A stretch of 11,462 bases of DNA from contig NZ_JAIVFR010000101.1 in NCBI RefSeq assembly GCF_020829685.1, positions 1-11,462 on the forward strand, in the 5' to 3' direction. Below are positions 1 through 8,356 of this stretch, in pieces; within the stretch, counting starts at the first letter, position 1, and each line of letters starts with the position of its first letter. The notes under the pieces were generated by a model, which saw only the letters and a program-made list of their open reading frames with translations, did no database searches and had not been told where the DNA came from. This DNA comes from Nostoc sp. CHAB 5715. Lineage in GTDB: Bacteria; Cyanobacteriota; Cyanobacteriia; Cyanobacteriales; Nostocaceae. The position numbers were made by a program, and so were the translations under genes.

Positions 1-282
1 TCAGAACACAAGTACTTTCGTTTACAACACAAGTCTTTTTTGAGCCAATGAGTGAATGAAACAGCTTTGCTTTTCGAGAGGGGATGGGGGTGGGTTCTTG
101 TACCTAACTCAACCGAGAACCGCTATACGCATTTAAGTTGCACATCAACTGGTGAGGTTGTCCTTTGTCAATTATCCTTTGTCCTTAGTAAACACTTCTG
201 GACTAATGACTAATGACGGTCTACACGGAAAATAGTGCAATATGTAGGCGCGTTAGCTTAGTATGTCAAGCTCGTTTTGAGG

Positions 283-345
283 GTTTGTAGTAAGCACTTT
301 AGTGATTAGAAAATGAAAATAAGGACTAAAGTCCTTACTACGAAC
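283..345. repeat. Imperfect inverted repeat (hairpin element) 3' of the flavoprotein gene
   Basis: The arms 283-304 and 324-345 pair over about 20 positions with only two or three mismatches (one G-T), around a loop of roughly 19 bases. The right arm itself contains the perfect palindrome AAGGACTAAAGTCCTT. Such hairpins recur in Nostocales intergenic DNA. It ends 15 bp before the stop of the minus-strand gene at 361, so it may also act in that gene's 3' end. The rest of 1-360 shows no gene that I recognise, only a short direct repeat (AACACAAGT, near 5 and 26) and the tandem TAATGACTAATGAC near 203. Confidence 0.6.
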
Positions 346-360
346 TTGCCTACGATAGAA

Positions 361-906
361 TTAATCAACACCCCGCAACTTGCGAGTGTTATCAACTAAA
401 CTCTGAGCAAATTGATCAAATCTTTGAGATAGTTTTTCATCTAGCAACTTGCCTTCAGGGCTGAAAGCACCCCAAGCTTGTCCGATCGCAATTTGTTCTG
501 GAATCACCCAACCATGCACCCATCGGACAATTAACCGTAGGTCATTTAAAGCATTACTATTAGACTGACCCCCCAATACGCTGATTAGTCCTGTCACTTT
601 ATCAGACAGTTGCTCAAAGCTCATCAAATCCAGAGCATTTTTTAGCACACCACTAACACTACCATGATACTCAGGTGTCGCTAAAATTAATCCATCGGCG
701 CGGCTGACTGTATCTTGCAACCGTAGAACATCTGGATAATCTGGATACTCCTTTGCACCAGTGCAAAACGGTAACTGCAACTGCCGTAAATCGAGAATTT
801 CTACCTCTCCACCCACCGCTTCAACCCTTTGCACTGCTATTTGTAAAGCAAGCTGGGTATAGGAGTTGGGTCTTAAACTACCACCTATGCCAACAATTCT
901 TACCAT
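361..906 (-). CDS. NADPH-dependent FMN reductase family flavoprotein
   Basis: The gene encodes 181 residues, a normal length for the NAD(P)H-dependent FMN reductase / azoreductase-like family (SsuE, ChrR, YieF relatives). These soluble flavodoxin-fold enzymes use NAD(P)H to reduce FMN or small oxidants. The N-terminus shows the flavin phosphate-binding loop GGSLRPNSYT (about residues 8-17) after a hydrophobic first strand. The second family signature, TPEYHGSVSGVLKNALD, lies at about residues 77-93 and contacts the isoalloxazine ring. The start is an ATG at 904-906 followed directly by the hydrophobic MVRIVGIGGSLR strand, which fits the family. The gene is divergent from ftsH across a 303 bp spacer, and no operon partner is visible. 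The physiological substrate (flavin, quinone, chromate or azo dye) cannot be read from the sequence. The family assignment is firm and the exact role is unknown. Confidence 0.88.
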   Translation of the reverse strand: MVRIVGIGGSLRPNSYTQLALQIAVQRVEAVGGEVEILDLRQLQLPFCTGAKEYPDYPDVLRLQDTVSRADGLILATPEYHGSVSGVLKNALDLMSFEQLSDKVTGLISVLGGQSNSNALNDLRLIVRWVHGWVIPEQIAIGQAWGAFSPEGKLLDEKLSQRFDQFAQSLVDNTRKLRGVD

Positions 907-1209
907 AATTAACCCACAAACTATTAACTGACTACTATCACCAGGTTTTTGGAAAAGCGAAATCGTTATGACTATGTTTATCTTAGCGATTTGTATCGGA
1001 ATGTGTCAAATTAATATCTACAGTCGTGAGCCAAAATAATTATCCAGGTTGCTCAACTTCATGTAATAGCCGGAAGAAACTTGGGAATGGTTTTGTGTGG
1101 AAGTTAGACTAGATAAGAAAAGTGTAATTTCCAGTTATTACAATTTTTGGTAGAAGAATAGGCATAAAACCATAGCTCAACTTGTGCCAGCAGACAAAAG
1201 GTAATTATT
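907..1209. other. Divergent intergenic spacer between flavoprotein gene and ftsH
   Basis: About 300 bp without a supportable gene. It must hold the promoters of both divergent neighbours. I could not pick a convincing -35/-10 pair or an NtcA-type GTA-N8-TAC site. Immediately before the ftsH start there is a weak purine-rich ribosome-binding stretch (AAAAGG, about 1196-1201). Confidence 0.5.
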
Positions 1210-3099
1210 ATGACAAATTTGGGAAAAAAACCATTGATAAAAAGACAGTCGTCAAAGCGTGGTGCTTGGGTTGGTGCGATTGCAGCTAGTTTGATTATGT
1301 TACCAGGAATTTTTGGGAGTACTCCCGTCTTGGCACAAAAGGCAGAAAGCACCTCTTTAAATTATGGCGACTTGATCAAGAAAGCGAAGGCGGGAGAAAT
1401 CCAAAAAGTAGAGCTTGACGAAACTGAACAGCTAGCAAAGGTTTATCTCAAAGGGCAAAAGGCTGATACACCACCGCAACAGGTGAGACTTCTGGCACAA
1501 AACACAGAGTTAATTAACATCCTCAAAGATAAGAATGTTGATTTTGGCGAAGTTTCCTCAGCTAACAGTCGAGCTGCTGTTGGATTGTTGATCAATCTCA
1601 TGTGGATTTTGCCACTGGTAGCTTTAATGCTATTGTTCCTGCGTCGCTCTACTAATGCTTCTAGTCAAGCGATGAATTTCGGTAAATCCAAAGCTCGCTT
1701 CCAAATGGAGGCAAAAACTGGAGTAAAATTTGAAGATGTAGCCGGGGTTGAAGAAGCTAAAGAAGACCTCGAAGAAGTTGTTACTTTCCTGAAACAGCCA
1801 GAAAGATTTACTGCTGTAGGCGCACGTATTCCCAAAGGAGTGCTGTTAATTGGCCCTCCGGGTACTGGTAAAACTTTACTAGCAAAAGCGATCGCAGGTG
1901 AAGCAGGTGTACCATTCTTCAGTATTTCCGGTTCAGAATTCGTGGAAATGTTTGTTGGTGTAGGTGCATCTCGCGTGCGCGACCTCTTCAAGAAAGCCAA
2001 AGAGAATGCCCCTTGTCTAATATTTATCGATGAAATTGACGCAGTAGGTAGACAACGAGGTGCTGGTATCGGTGGCGGTAACGACGAGCGCGAACAAACC
2101 CTCAATCAACTGCTCACCGAAATGGATGGTTTTGAAGGTAACACAGGCATTATTATTATTGCTGCCACTAACCGCCCAGATGTTCTAGATGCAGCGTTGC
2201 TCAGACCAGGACGCTTTGACAGACAAGTGATGGTGGATGCACCGGATCTCAAAGGGCGACTGGAAATTTTGAAAGTCCATGCGCGGAATAAGAAAATTGA
2301 TCCTAGCGTATCATTAGAAGCGATCGCTCGTCGCACTCCTGGTTTTACTGGCGCAGACTTAGCCAACTTACTCAACGAAGCTGCCATTCTCACCGCTAGG
2401 AGGCGCAAAGAAGCTGTCACCCTTTTAGAAATTGATGCTGCTGTGGATAGAGTCGTTGCAGGTATGGAAGGTACCGCCTTAGTAGACAGCAAGAGCAAGC
2501 GCTTGATTGCCTATCATGAAGTTGGACATGCTTTAGTTGGCACATTTCTCAAAGACCATGACCCTGTACAAAAAGTTACACTCATTCCACGGGGGCAAGC
2601 ACTGGGATTAACTTGGTTTACTCCCAACGAAGAACAGGGGTTAATTTCCCGTTCCCAACTCAAAGCCAGGATTACTGCTACTTTGGGTGGTCGCGCCGCC
2701 GAGGAAATTGTTTTTGGGAAGCCAGAAGTGACCACAGGTGCAGGCAATGACCTGCAACAAGTTACAGGAATGGCGCGGCAGATGGTGACACGCTTCGGGA
2801 TGTCAGAATTAGGCCCATTGTCACTAGAAAATCAGAGTGGAGAGGTATTTTTAGGACGTGACTGGATGAATAAATCAGACTATTCTGAGGAAATTGCCGC
2901 CAAAATTGATTCACAGGTGCGCGAAATTGTTAACAAGTCCTACATTAGAGCAATAGAACTGTTGGAAGAAAACCGGATAGTTTTGGAGCGTTTAGTAGAT
3001 TTGTTAGTAGAACAGGAAACAATTGAAGGTGATGCATTCCGCAAAATTGTTGCTGACAATACCCAGGTAGCTGATGCACAAGTGGCTGTACCTCATTAA
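1210..3099 (+). CDS. ftsH: ATP-dependent zinc metalloprotease FtsH
   Basis: A membrane-anchored AAA+ protease that unfolds and degrades damaged or unassembled membrane proteins. In cyanobacteria the FtsH paralogs handle photosystem II repair and stress control. The 629 residues match the usual length. Visible parts in order: a basic N-terminus and a first hydrophobic segment (about 19-42), an extracytoplasmic domain (about 45-120), a second membrane segment (about 124-145), Walker A GPPGTGKT (215-222), Walker B LIFIDEID (270-277), the second region of homology ending LLRPGRFDR (330-338), the zinc site HEVGH (436-440), and the probable third ligand Asp514 in GND. All catalytic residues are present. 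The ATG at 1210 gives the expected basic-plus-hydrophobic N-terminus. It is probably monocistronic, since a hairpin follows 20 bp after the stop and the next convincing gene is 1.1 kb away. Which cyanobacterial FtsH paralog this is cannot be settled here. Confidence 0.96.
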   Translation: MTNLGKKPLIKRQSSKRGAWVGAIAASLIMLPGIFGSTPVLAQKAESTSLNYGDLIKKAKAGEIQKVELDETEQLAKVYLKGQKADTPPQQVRLLAQNTELINILKDKNVDFGEVSSANSRAAVGLLINLMWILPLVALMLLFLRRSTNASSQAMNFGKSKARFQMEAKTGVKFEDVAGVEEAKEDLEEVVTFLKQPERFTAVGARIPKGVLLIGPPGTGKTLLAKAIAGEAGVPFFSISGSEFVEMFVGVGASRVRDLFKKAKENAPCLIFIDEIDAVGRQRGAGIGGGNDEREQTLNQLLTEMDGFEGNTGIIIIAATNRPDVLDAALLRPGRFDRQVMVDAPDLKGRLEILKVHARNKKIDPSVSLEAIARRTPGFTGADLANLLNEAAILTARRRKEAVTLLEIDAAVDRVVAGMEGTALVDSKSKRLIAYHEVGHALVGTFLKDHDPVQKVTLIPRGQALGLTWFTPNEEQGLISRSQLKARITATLGGRAAEEIVFGKPEVTTGAGNDLQQVTGMARQMVTRFGMSELGPLSLENQSGEVFLGRDWMNKSDYSEEIAAKIDSQVREIVNKSYIRAIELLEENRIVLERLVDLLVEQETIEGDAFRKIVADNTQVADAQVAVPH

Positions 3100-3118
3100 A
3101 CATAGGAGTAAAAATCAC

Positions 3119-3146
3119 GTAGGCACAATTCATGAATTTTGCCTAC
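3119..3146 (+). terminator. Stem-loop after ftsH, possible terminator or 3' end processing site
   Basis: The sequence GTAGGCACAATTC can pair with GAATTTTGCCTAC with one mismatch, giving a near-perfect 13-bp stem with a minimal loop, starting 20 bp after the ftsH stop. No T-run follows on the plus strand, so it is not a textbook intrinsic terminator. It may instead protect or define the mRNA end. Confidence 0.45.
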
Positions 3147-3273
3147 AAAGAATTTCGGGCAACGCATAATTAATTTCACCAGTATTGCCACAAAGTAGCA
3201 CACATTAAGTCTTGCCACTGCAAAGCTTAGGCTATTGTATTATATACACCCAAGCAATGTACTACAAGTGGAA

Positions 3274-3369
3274 ATGGACATGATGAAAAACTCCAAGAAA
3301 GATAGTGGGTTGGTCTATTGTAAGTCTACCGATGCAGGTGACGGAGGAACTTTACCACCGGGGAAATAA
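3274..3369 (+). CDS. Possible 31-residue small protein, unknown function
   Basis: An uninterrupted 31-codon frame starts at ATG 3274 (alternative in-frame ATGs at 3280 and 3283) and ends with TAA at 3367-3369. The peptide begins MDMMKNSKKDSG and has a single Cys followed by a Gly/Asp-rich segment and a C-terminal TLPPGK. It has a lysine-rich front half and no membrane segment. No clear Shine-Dalgarno is visible, although an AT-rich TATTATATA stretch lies about 35 bp upstream and could be part of a promoter. I do not recognise a family. A frame this short can occur by chance, so this is a candidate only, listed because the composition looks protein-like and it sits alone in a long spacer. Confidence 0.3.
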   Translation: MDMMKNSKKDSGLVYCKSTDAGDGGTLPPGK

Positions 3370-3406
3370 CTTCGTTACAGCGCTTTTCAAGTAATTGAAC
3401 TACACC

Positions 3407-3434
3407 ACTCCCTACTCCCCACTCCCCACTCCCC
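3407..3434. repeat. Tandem heptamer repeat, four copies of ACTCCCC
   Basis: Four consecutive 7-bp units: ACTCCCT at 3407-3413, then three exact ACTCCCC copies to 3434. Short tandem heptamers of this kind (STRRs) are typical intergenic furniture of heterocyst-forming cyanobacteria. Confidence 0.8.
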
Positions 3435-3477
3435 GTCTCATCTGTAGTCTAAATACCTGAAAAATGCTGTAAGCTGC

Positions 3478-3578
3478 GCGATCGCACTCCACTTGTAATC
3501 ACCCACGGGCGATAGTGAAGCGCTGACTTGTCAGTTCGATATCATCAAGGATGCGATCGCAAAAAGCATAGCGATCGC
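3478..3578. repeat. Cluster of three HIP1 octamers
   Basis: The palindrome GCGATCGC occurs at 3478-3485, 3553-3560 and 3571-3578. HIP1 is strongly over-represented in most cyanobacterial genomes. Other copies in this window lie at 1888, 2320, 8035 and 8192. They support the cyanobacterial origin and are not evidence of a particular local function. Confidence 0.85.
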
Positions 3579-3738
3579 CATCTCAAAACTCCAAAACGCG
3601 AGCGCATTTATAATTGAATTACATATATAGGACTAAGTAAGTCGGCGGGGAAATTTATAACTATGTAACGCAACCACTCTTTAGGTATGAGCAACCTTCA
3701 GGAGATTACAACAAATGATAATGCTGAATTCGTAATAA

Positions 3739-3840
3739 CGCTCGTTCCGACGCTCGTTCCGACGCTCGTTCCTCGCTAACGCTACGCTATCGCTAACGCT
3801 ACGCTATCGCTAACGCTGCGCGATCACTAACGCTACGCTA
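3739..3840. repeat. Two adjoining tandem repeat arrays (12-bp and 17-bp units)
   Basis: The unit CGCTCGTTCCGA occurs at 3739-3750 and 3751-3762, with a partial copy at 3763-3772. It is followed directly by four 17-bp units based on TCGCTAACGCTACGCTA, starting at 3773, 3790, 3807 and 3824; the first two are identical and the last two diverged. The block is far more GC-rich than its surroundings. It lies about 370 bp upstream of nifH. Confidence 0.85.
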
Positions 3841-4068
3841 ACGTAATTCGGGTTGAAATTGGGTTTCCAGCTTGGAATCTGTAGCTTTCTTTTTTCCAAT
3901 TGGTATTACTACCGCCAGAGAAATCATTTGAGTGAGCGGCTGGTAATACTTGCAATATTCCTTGAGTCATGTCTTATCACTCTAGCTATTAGTCAGAAAA
4001 AACAATGACTAATGGGCAGCGAAAACTGACCAAAACTTAAATATGTTCTGGATACAGACTCTTTTTGC

Positions 4069-4153
4069 TGTAGAACGAGCACCTCCAACAACGTTCTACA
4101 TAAGGTTACTGCTGTAACTTGACAGCAAGTACCTCTGGTAGGCACTTTGTGCC
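4069..4153 (+). promoter_or_regulatory. Hairpin-rich region just upstream of nifH
   Basis: Three perfect inverted repeats follow one another. TGTAGAACG (4069-4077) pairs with CGTTCTACA (4092-4100). GTTAC (4105-4109) pairs with GTAAC (4114-4118), overlapping an alternative pair TGCTGT (4110-4115) with ACAGCA (4122-4127). GGCAC (4141-4145) pairs with GTGCC (4149-4153). They lie 55 to 140 bp before the nifH ATG, where the promoter or the mRNA leader would be. The alternative pairing in the middle is the sort of arrangement seen in switchable leaders, but it may equally be a set of operator sites. No canonical NtcA site was found. Confidence 0.4.
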
Positions 4154-4165
4154 AACACCTCATAA

Positions 4166-5173
<1,008 letters not shown>

Positions 5174-5216
5174 GGTTCTTGTTCAGACTCCGATGCTAAA
5201 TGCAGAGTAAATATTA

Positions 5217-5237
5217 GGTGGGCTATTTTGGCCCACC
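5217..5237 (+). terminator. Stem-loop 44 bp after the nifH stop
   Basis: GGTGGGC (5217-5223) pairs perfectly with GCCCACC (5231-5237) around a 7-base loop containing TATTTT. No T-run follows the stem. It could be a terminator, an attenuator, or a stabilising 3' structure of the kind found after nifH in other diazotrophs, leaving abundant nifH message and less message for the genes downstream. Confidence 0.5.
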
Positions 5238-5388
5238 CTCTGACCAATCCTTTAAAATGGAGGTAGTGGAATAGCCAATCTTAACTCTCTGCATTTGAAT
5301 CACTGTGTTAACACTAATCTACCAAGGTGTACACGGCAACATTAATACTTTAATAGTCTGTTCGTGTTTTTGTTTTCTCCTTCTCTAA

Positions 5389-5398
5389 CCTAGTTGGT
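5389..5398 (-). promoter_or_regulatory. Candidate operator ACCAACTAGG upstream of nifE
   Basis: Read on the minus strand the sequence is ACCAACTAGG, identical to the core of the tandem 24-bp repeat upstream of hesA. It lies in the 370 bp nifH-nifE spacer, about 150 bp before the nifE ATG. The core is a near-palindrome of the form CCA-N-CTAG-N-TGG. The function is inferred only from sharing and position. The rest of the spacer (5174-5543) is AT-rich, contains the GTGTACAC palindrome near 5327, and shows no gene. Confidence 0.3.
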
Positions 5399-5543
5399 GT
5401 TTATGTTTTAGGGGATGGGAAACTATTTTTCTCATTCCCTTTTATTCCATGCTTTAGATACACGGTTAATAAATGAAAATCCGATGAAAGCCTTTTGGAA
5501 TTCTCTTAACACCTAATAACTTCTACCTATTGTCACCAAAAAA

Positions 5544-7046
5544 ATGAATCCCACCCCAGAAAAAATCAACGATTCACTCAGTGACTCCAATTCTGAAAAT
5601 GCTCGTCAGCAGCAGAAACTGCATAAAAAAAAGTCCTCCACACAATTACCCCAACCTGGAACTACTCAAGGGAGTTGTGCTTTTGATAGTGCAATGATTA
5701 CCCTAGTACCAATTACCGATGCTGCTCATGTAGTTCACGGACCAAGTGGCTGTGCTGCCAGTATTTGGGGAACTTACAGCAGTCTTTCTTCTGGTTCGAT
5801 GCTGTACAAAATACGTTTTACCAGCGACATAGATGAGAACGATATCATCTTCGGTGGAGCCAAAAAGCTGTACAAAGGCATTTTAGAATTACAAAGACGC
5901 TACAAACCTGCGGCAGTATTTGTTTACTCCACTTGCATCACAGCCTTGATTGGGGATGACATAGAGGGAGTTTGCAAAGATGCCACTGAAAAAACAGGAA
6001 TACCCACTATCCCTGTACATTGCCCTGGATTTATTGGTAGCCAAAATTTGGGCAATCGCGTTGCTGGTGAAGCGTTGCTAGAACACGTTATTGGAACAAC
6101 TGAACCAGATACTAGTACACCCTATGACATCAACTTGATTGGTGAATATAACATCACAGGTGCAATATGGAATGTTCTACCGTTATTGGAGAAATTAGGT
6201 ATTAGAGTTTTGGCAAAAATTACAGGCGATGCTGTCTACAAAGAAGTTTGCTATGCCCATCGCGCCAAACTTAACGTGCTACTCTCCTCCAAAGCACTAA
6301 TCAACATGGCAAAAAGCATGGAGAAAAAATATGGCATTCCCTATATTGAAGAGTCTATTTATGGCATAGAGCAAATCAATCAGTGTTTAAGGAATATTGC
6401 CGCAAAGTTGGGTAATCCTGATTTGCAAGAACGTACAGAAAAGCTAATTGTAGAAGAAACTGCTGAAATAGATGAAAAACTCGCTCTGTATATCACTCGA
6501 TTACAAGGTAAGCGCGTTATCCTTTATACTGGAAGTTTTAAGAGTTGGTTGATTATCTTTGCTGCTAAGAAATTGGAGATGGAAGTTATTGCTATTAGTA
6601 CTAAGAATAATACTGAGGAGGATAAAATTAGAATCAAAAGTTTGCTGGGTCAAGATGGCATAATTTTAGAACAAAATACTCCTCAAGAGATCCTCCAGAT
6701 AATTAACGAAAATCAAGCTGATATGTTAATTGCTGATAAATGTTATCAAGACACTTCTCTCACAGCTAGGATTCCATTTCTAGATATTAATACTGAACGC
6801 AACCATCCCTATGCAGGCTATATAGGAATCTTAGAGGTAGCACGAGAACTGTATGCCGCTTTTTACAACCCTGTGTGGGAGCAAGTATACCAGCCAGCCC
6901 CGTGGTCAGAGGATGGGGGAGATGGGGGAGCAGGGGGAGATGAGGGAGCAGGGGGAGATAGGGGAAATGGGGGAGTAACAGTAATATCTTCCTCATCCCC
7001 CTCATCCCCCTCATCCCCCTTATCTTCTCAACAGGAGGACATTTGA
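5544..7046 (+). CDS. nifE: Nitrogenase cofactor scaffold NifE (divergent; possibly VnfE or NifE2)
   Basis: NifE pairs with NifN in an alpha2beta2 scaffold on which the NifB-made Fe-S precursor is completed to the FeMo (or FeV) cofactor before transfer to the catalytic protein. The body (about 40-454) aligns throughout with cyanobacterial NifE as I recall it. The three cluster-ligand cysteines expected in NifE are present: Cys45 (QGSCAFD), Cys70 (HGPSGCAA) and Cys131 (YSTCITALIGDDI). Several normally conserved spots differ: Ser248 where NifE usually has the Cys equivalent to NifD's cofactor ligand, GSFKSW (330-335) for GGVKSW, and ADKCYQDT (397-404) for AGGRNQYT. After WEQVYQPAPW the protein continues into a 44-residue low-complexity tail (457-500) encoded by 9-bp repeats. 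No Shine-Dalgarno is visible before the ATG at 5544. The product could be a specialised paralog or a copy under relaxed selection. Family membership is certain and the subtype is not. Confidence 0.93.
   Translation: MNPTPEKINDSLSDSNSENARQQQKLHKKKSSTQLPQPGTTQGSCAFDSAMITLVPITDAAHVVHGPSGCAASIWGTYSSLSSGSMLYKIRFTSDIDENDIIFGGAKKLYKGILELQRRYKPAAVFVYSTCITALIGDDIEGVCKDATEKTGIPTIPVHCPGFIGSQNLGNRVAGEALLEHVIGTTEPDTSTPYDINLIGEYNITGAIWNVLPLLEKLGIRVLAKITGDAVYKEVCYAHRAKLNVLLSSKALINMAKSMEKKYGIPYIEESIYGIEQINQCLRNIAAKLGNPDLQERTEKLIVEETAEIDEKLALYITRLQGKRVILYTGSFKSWLIIFAAKKLEMEVIAISTKNNTEEDKIRIKSLLGQDGIILEQNTPQEILQIINENQADMLIADKCYQDTSLTARIPFLDINTERNHPYAGYIGILEVARELYAAFYNPVWEQVYQPAPWSEDGGDGGAGGDEGAGGDRGNGGVTVISSSSPSSPSSPLSSQQEDI
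6912..7019. repeat. Two 9-bp microsatellites inside the 3' end of nifE
   Basis: Seven 9-bp units of the GATGGGGGA type (6912-6974) encode DGG/AGG/DEG/DRG/NGG triplets. Twenty bases later come three exact TCATCCCCC units (6993-7019) encoding SSP triplets. The first array is purine-rich and the second is pyrimidine-rich and roughly complementary, so the transcript can fold into a long G:C hairpin ending just before the nifN ribosome-binding site. Both arrays keep the reading frame because the unit length is a multiple of three. Confidence 0.85.
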
Positions 7047-7048
7047 TG
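7033..7048 (+). promoter_or_regulatory. Strong Shine-Dalgarno and overlapping stop/start coupling nifE to nifN
   Basis: AGGAGG at 7033-7038 lies 7 bp before ATG 7046-7048, while the nifE stop TGA occupies 7044-7046, so stop and start share one base (TGATG). This favours ATG 7046 over the in-frame TTG at 7043 and implies translational coupling, which suits two subunits needed in equal amounts. Confidence 0.8.
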
Positions 7049-8356
7049 GCGATTATTAGCGTTACGAGTACATCTGTTGCAGTTAATCCCCTGAAGCAAA
7101 GCCAAACTGTGGGTGCAGTTTTAGCTTTTTTGGGGGTGAAGGGAATGATGCCTTTATTACACGGTTCTCAAGGCTGTACTGCTTTGACTAAGGCGGTATT
7201 AGTACAACATTTCCGTCAGGCGATTCCTCTTTCCAGTACAGCGATGACAGAAGTTGCAACTATTTTGGGTGGCGAAGAAAGAGTAGAACAAGCAATCTTG
7301 ACTTTGGTGCAAAGATCCAAACCAGAAATTATCGGTCTTTGTAGCACTGGACTTGTGGAAACCAGAGGTGATGATATGGGGCGCTTTGTCAAGGAGATTC
7401 GCCACCGTCACCCAGAACTGGATTATTTACCAATTGTGCTTGTCTCTACACCAGATTTCAAAGGTACATTACAGGATGGCTTTGCTGGTGCAGTTGAGAG
7501 TATAGTCAGGGAAATCCCCCAAAAAAGCTCCAACCAAGACGCTTGTCCCACACAAATCACTATTTTGGCGAGTTCTGCCTTCACACCAGGGGATGTACAG
7601 GAAATTAAAGAGATTGTTACCTCTTTTGGACTTGTACCTATTGTTGTACCTGACCTTTCTGGCGTACTAGATGGTTCTATAGAAGATTCCTCTAGTGCCA
7701 TTACAGCTAATGGCACTACTTTGTCACAGTTGCGCTCAATTGGCAGTTCTGTATTCACTTTGGCACTAGGCGAGAGTATGCGGGCTGGGGCACAAATTTT
7801 GGAGCAGAGATTCAATATACCTTACGAGGTATTTGGTGAACTGACGGGACTAGCAGCAGTAGATAAATTCTTGCAAGCTTTGGCGGATATCAGTGGTGTT
7901 AGCGTACCACAGAAATACCGCCGTCAGCGCCGTCAGTTACAACATGTGATGTTGGAGAATCACTTTTACTTTGGTTGCAAGCGAGTTTCTTTAGCGCTGG
8001 AACCAGATTTACTTTGGTCAACAGTTGCTTTTTTGCGATCGCTAGGAGTGCAGATTCACTCAGCAGTGACAACAACACGCTTTCCTCTGCTCGAAAAACT
8101 TCCGATTCCTAGCGTCACTATCGGTGATTTGGAAGATTTTGAGCAATTGGCGGTTGGATCTGATTTGCTAATTACCAACTCTCATGGAGTTGCGATCGCC
8201 CAACGCTTAAATATTCCTCTCTATCGTCAAGGGATTCCCATTTTTGACCGCTTAGATCATGGTCAGTTCACCAAGGTTGGTTACCGAGGCACTATGCAGC
8301 TTTTATTTGATATTGGTAACCTGTTTTTAGAGCAGGAAATAAAGGTTAAGCATTAA
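7046..8356 (+). CDS. nifN: Nitrogenase cofactor scaffold NifN (possibly VnfN or NifN2)
   Basis: NifN is the beta partner of NifE in the cytoplasmic scaffold that finishes the nitrogenase cofactor. The 436 residues match the family's usual length, with good similarity to cyanobacterial NifN from end to end. Features seen: the opening VAVNPLKQSQTVGA (11-24), LHGSQGCTA with cluster-ligand Cys44, TAMTEVATILGG (65-76), LCSTGLVETRGDD (98-110), LALEPDLLWST in the C-terminal domain, and the final GYRGTMQLLFDIGN. Unlike the NifE next to it, I see no substitution that looks disabling, although FGCKRVSLAL has Cys where I expect Gly. The start at ATG 7046 is fixed by AGGAGG and the overlap with the nifE stop. 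The gene ends abruptly: an hsdR fragment begins in the same frame right after the TAA, so nifX and the other genes that usually follow nifN are missing. Confidence 0.94.
   Translation: MAIISVTSTSVAVNPLKQSQTVGAVLAFLGVKGMMPLLHGSQGCTALTKAVLVQHFRQAIPLSSTAMTEVATILGGEERVEQAILTLVQRSKPEIIGLCSTGLVETRGDDMGRFVKEIRHRHPELDYLPIVLVSTPDFKGTLQDGFAGAVESIVREIPQKSSNQDACPTQITILASSAFTPGDVQEIKEIVTSFGLVPIVVPDLSGVLDGSIEDSSSAITANGTTLSQLRSIGSSVFTLALGESMRAGAQILEQRFNIPYEVFGELTGLAAVDKFLQALADISGVSVPQKYRRQRRQLQHVMLENHFYFGCKRVSLALEPDLLWSTVAFLRSLGVQIHSAVTTTRFPLLEKLPIPSVTIGDLEDFEQLAVGSDLLITNSHGVAIAQRLNIPLYRQGIPIFDRLDHGQFTKVGYRGTMQLLFDIGNLFLEQEIKVKH

Noticed and set aside
1665..2747. Three minus-strand ORFs (146, 130 and 77 codons) within ftsH
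   Set aside because: They are shadows of the strongly coding ftsH and have no recognisable family features.
3739..3840. CRISPR array
   Set aside because: Units of 12 and 17 bp are directly adjacent with no spacers, and no cas genes are present.
6787..7014. Minus-strand ORF with LPLLPHLPLLPHLP repeats
   Set aside because: It is only the opposite-strand reading of the 9-bp repeats and the nifE 3' end.
7043..7045. TTG start for nifN at 7043
   Set aside because: ATG at 7046 is one codon later, better spaced from AGGAGG, and matches the usual NifN N-terminus.
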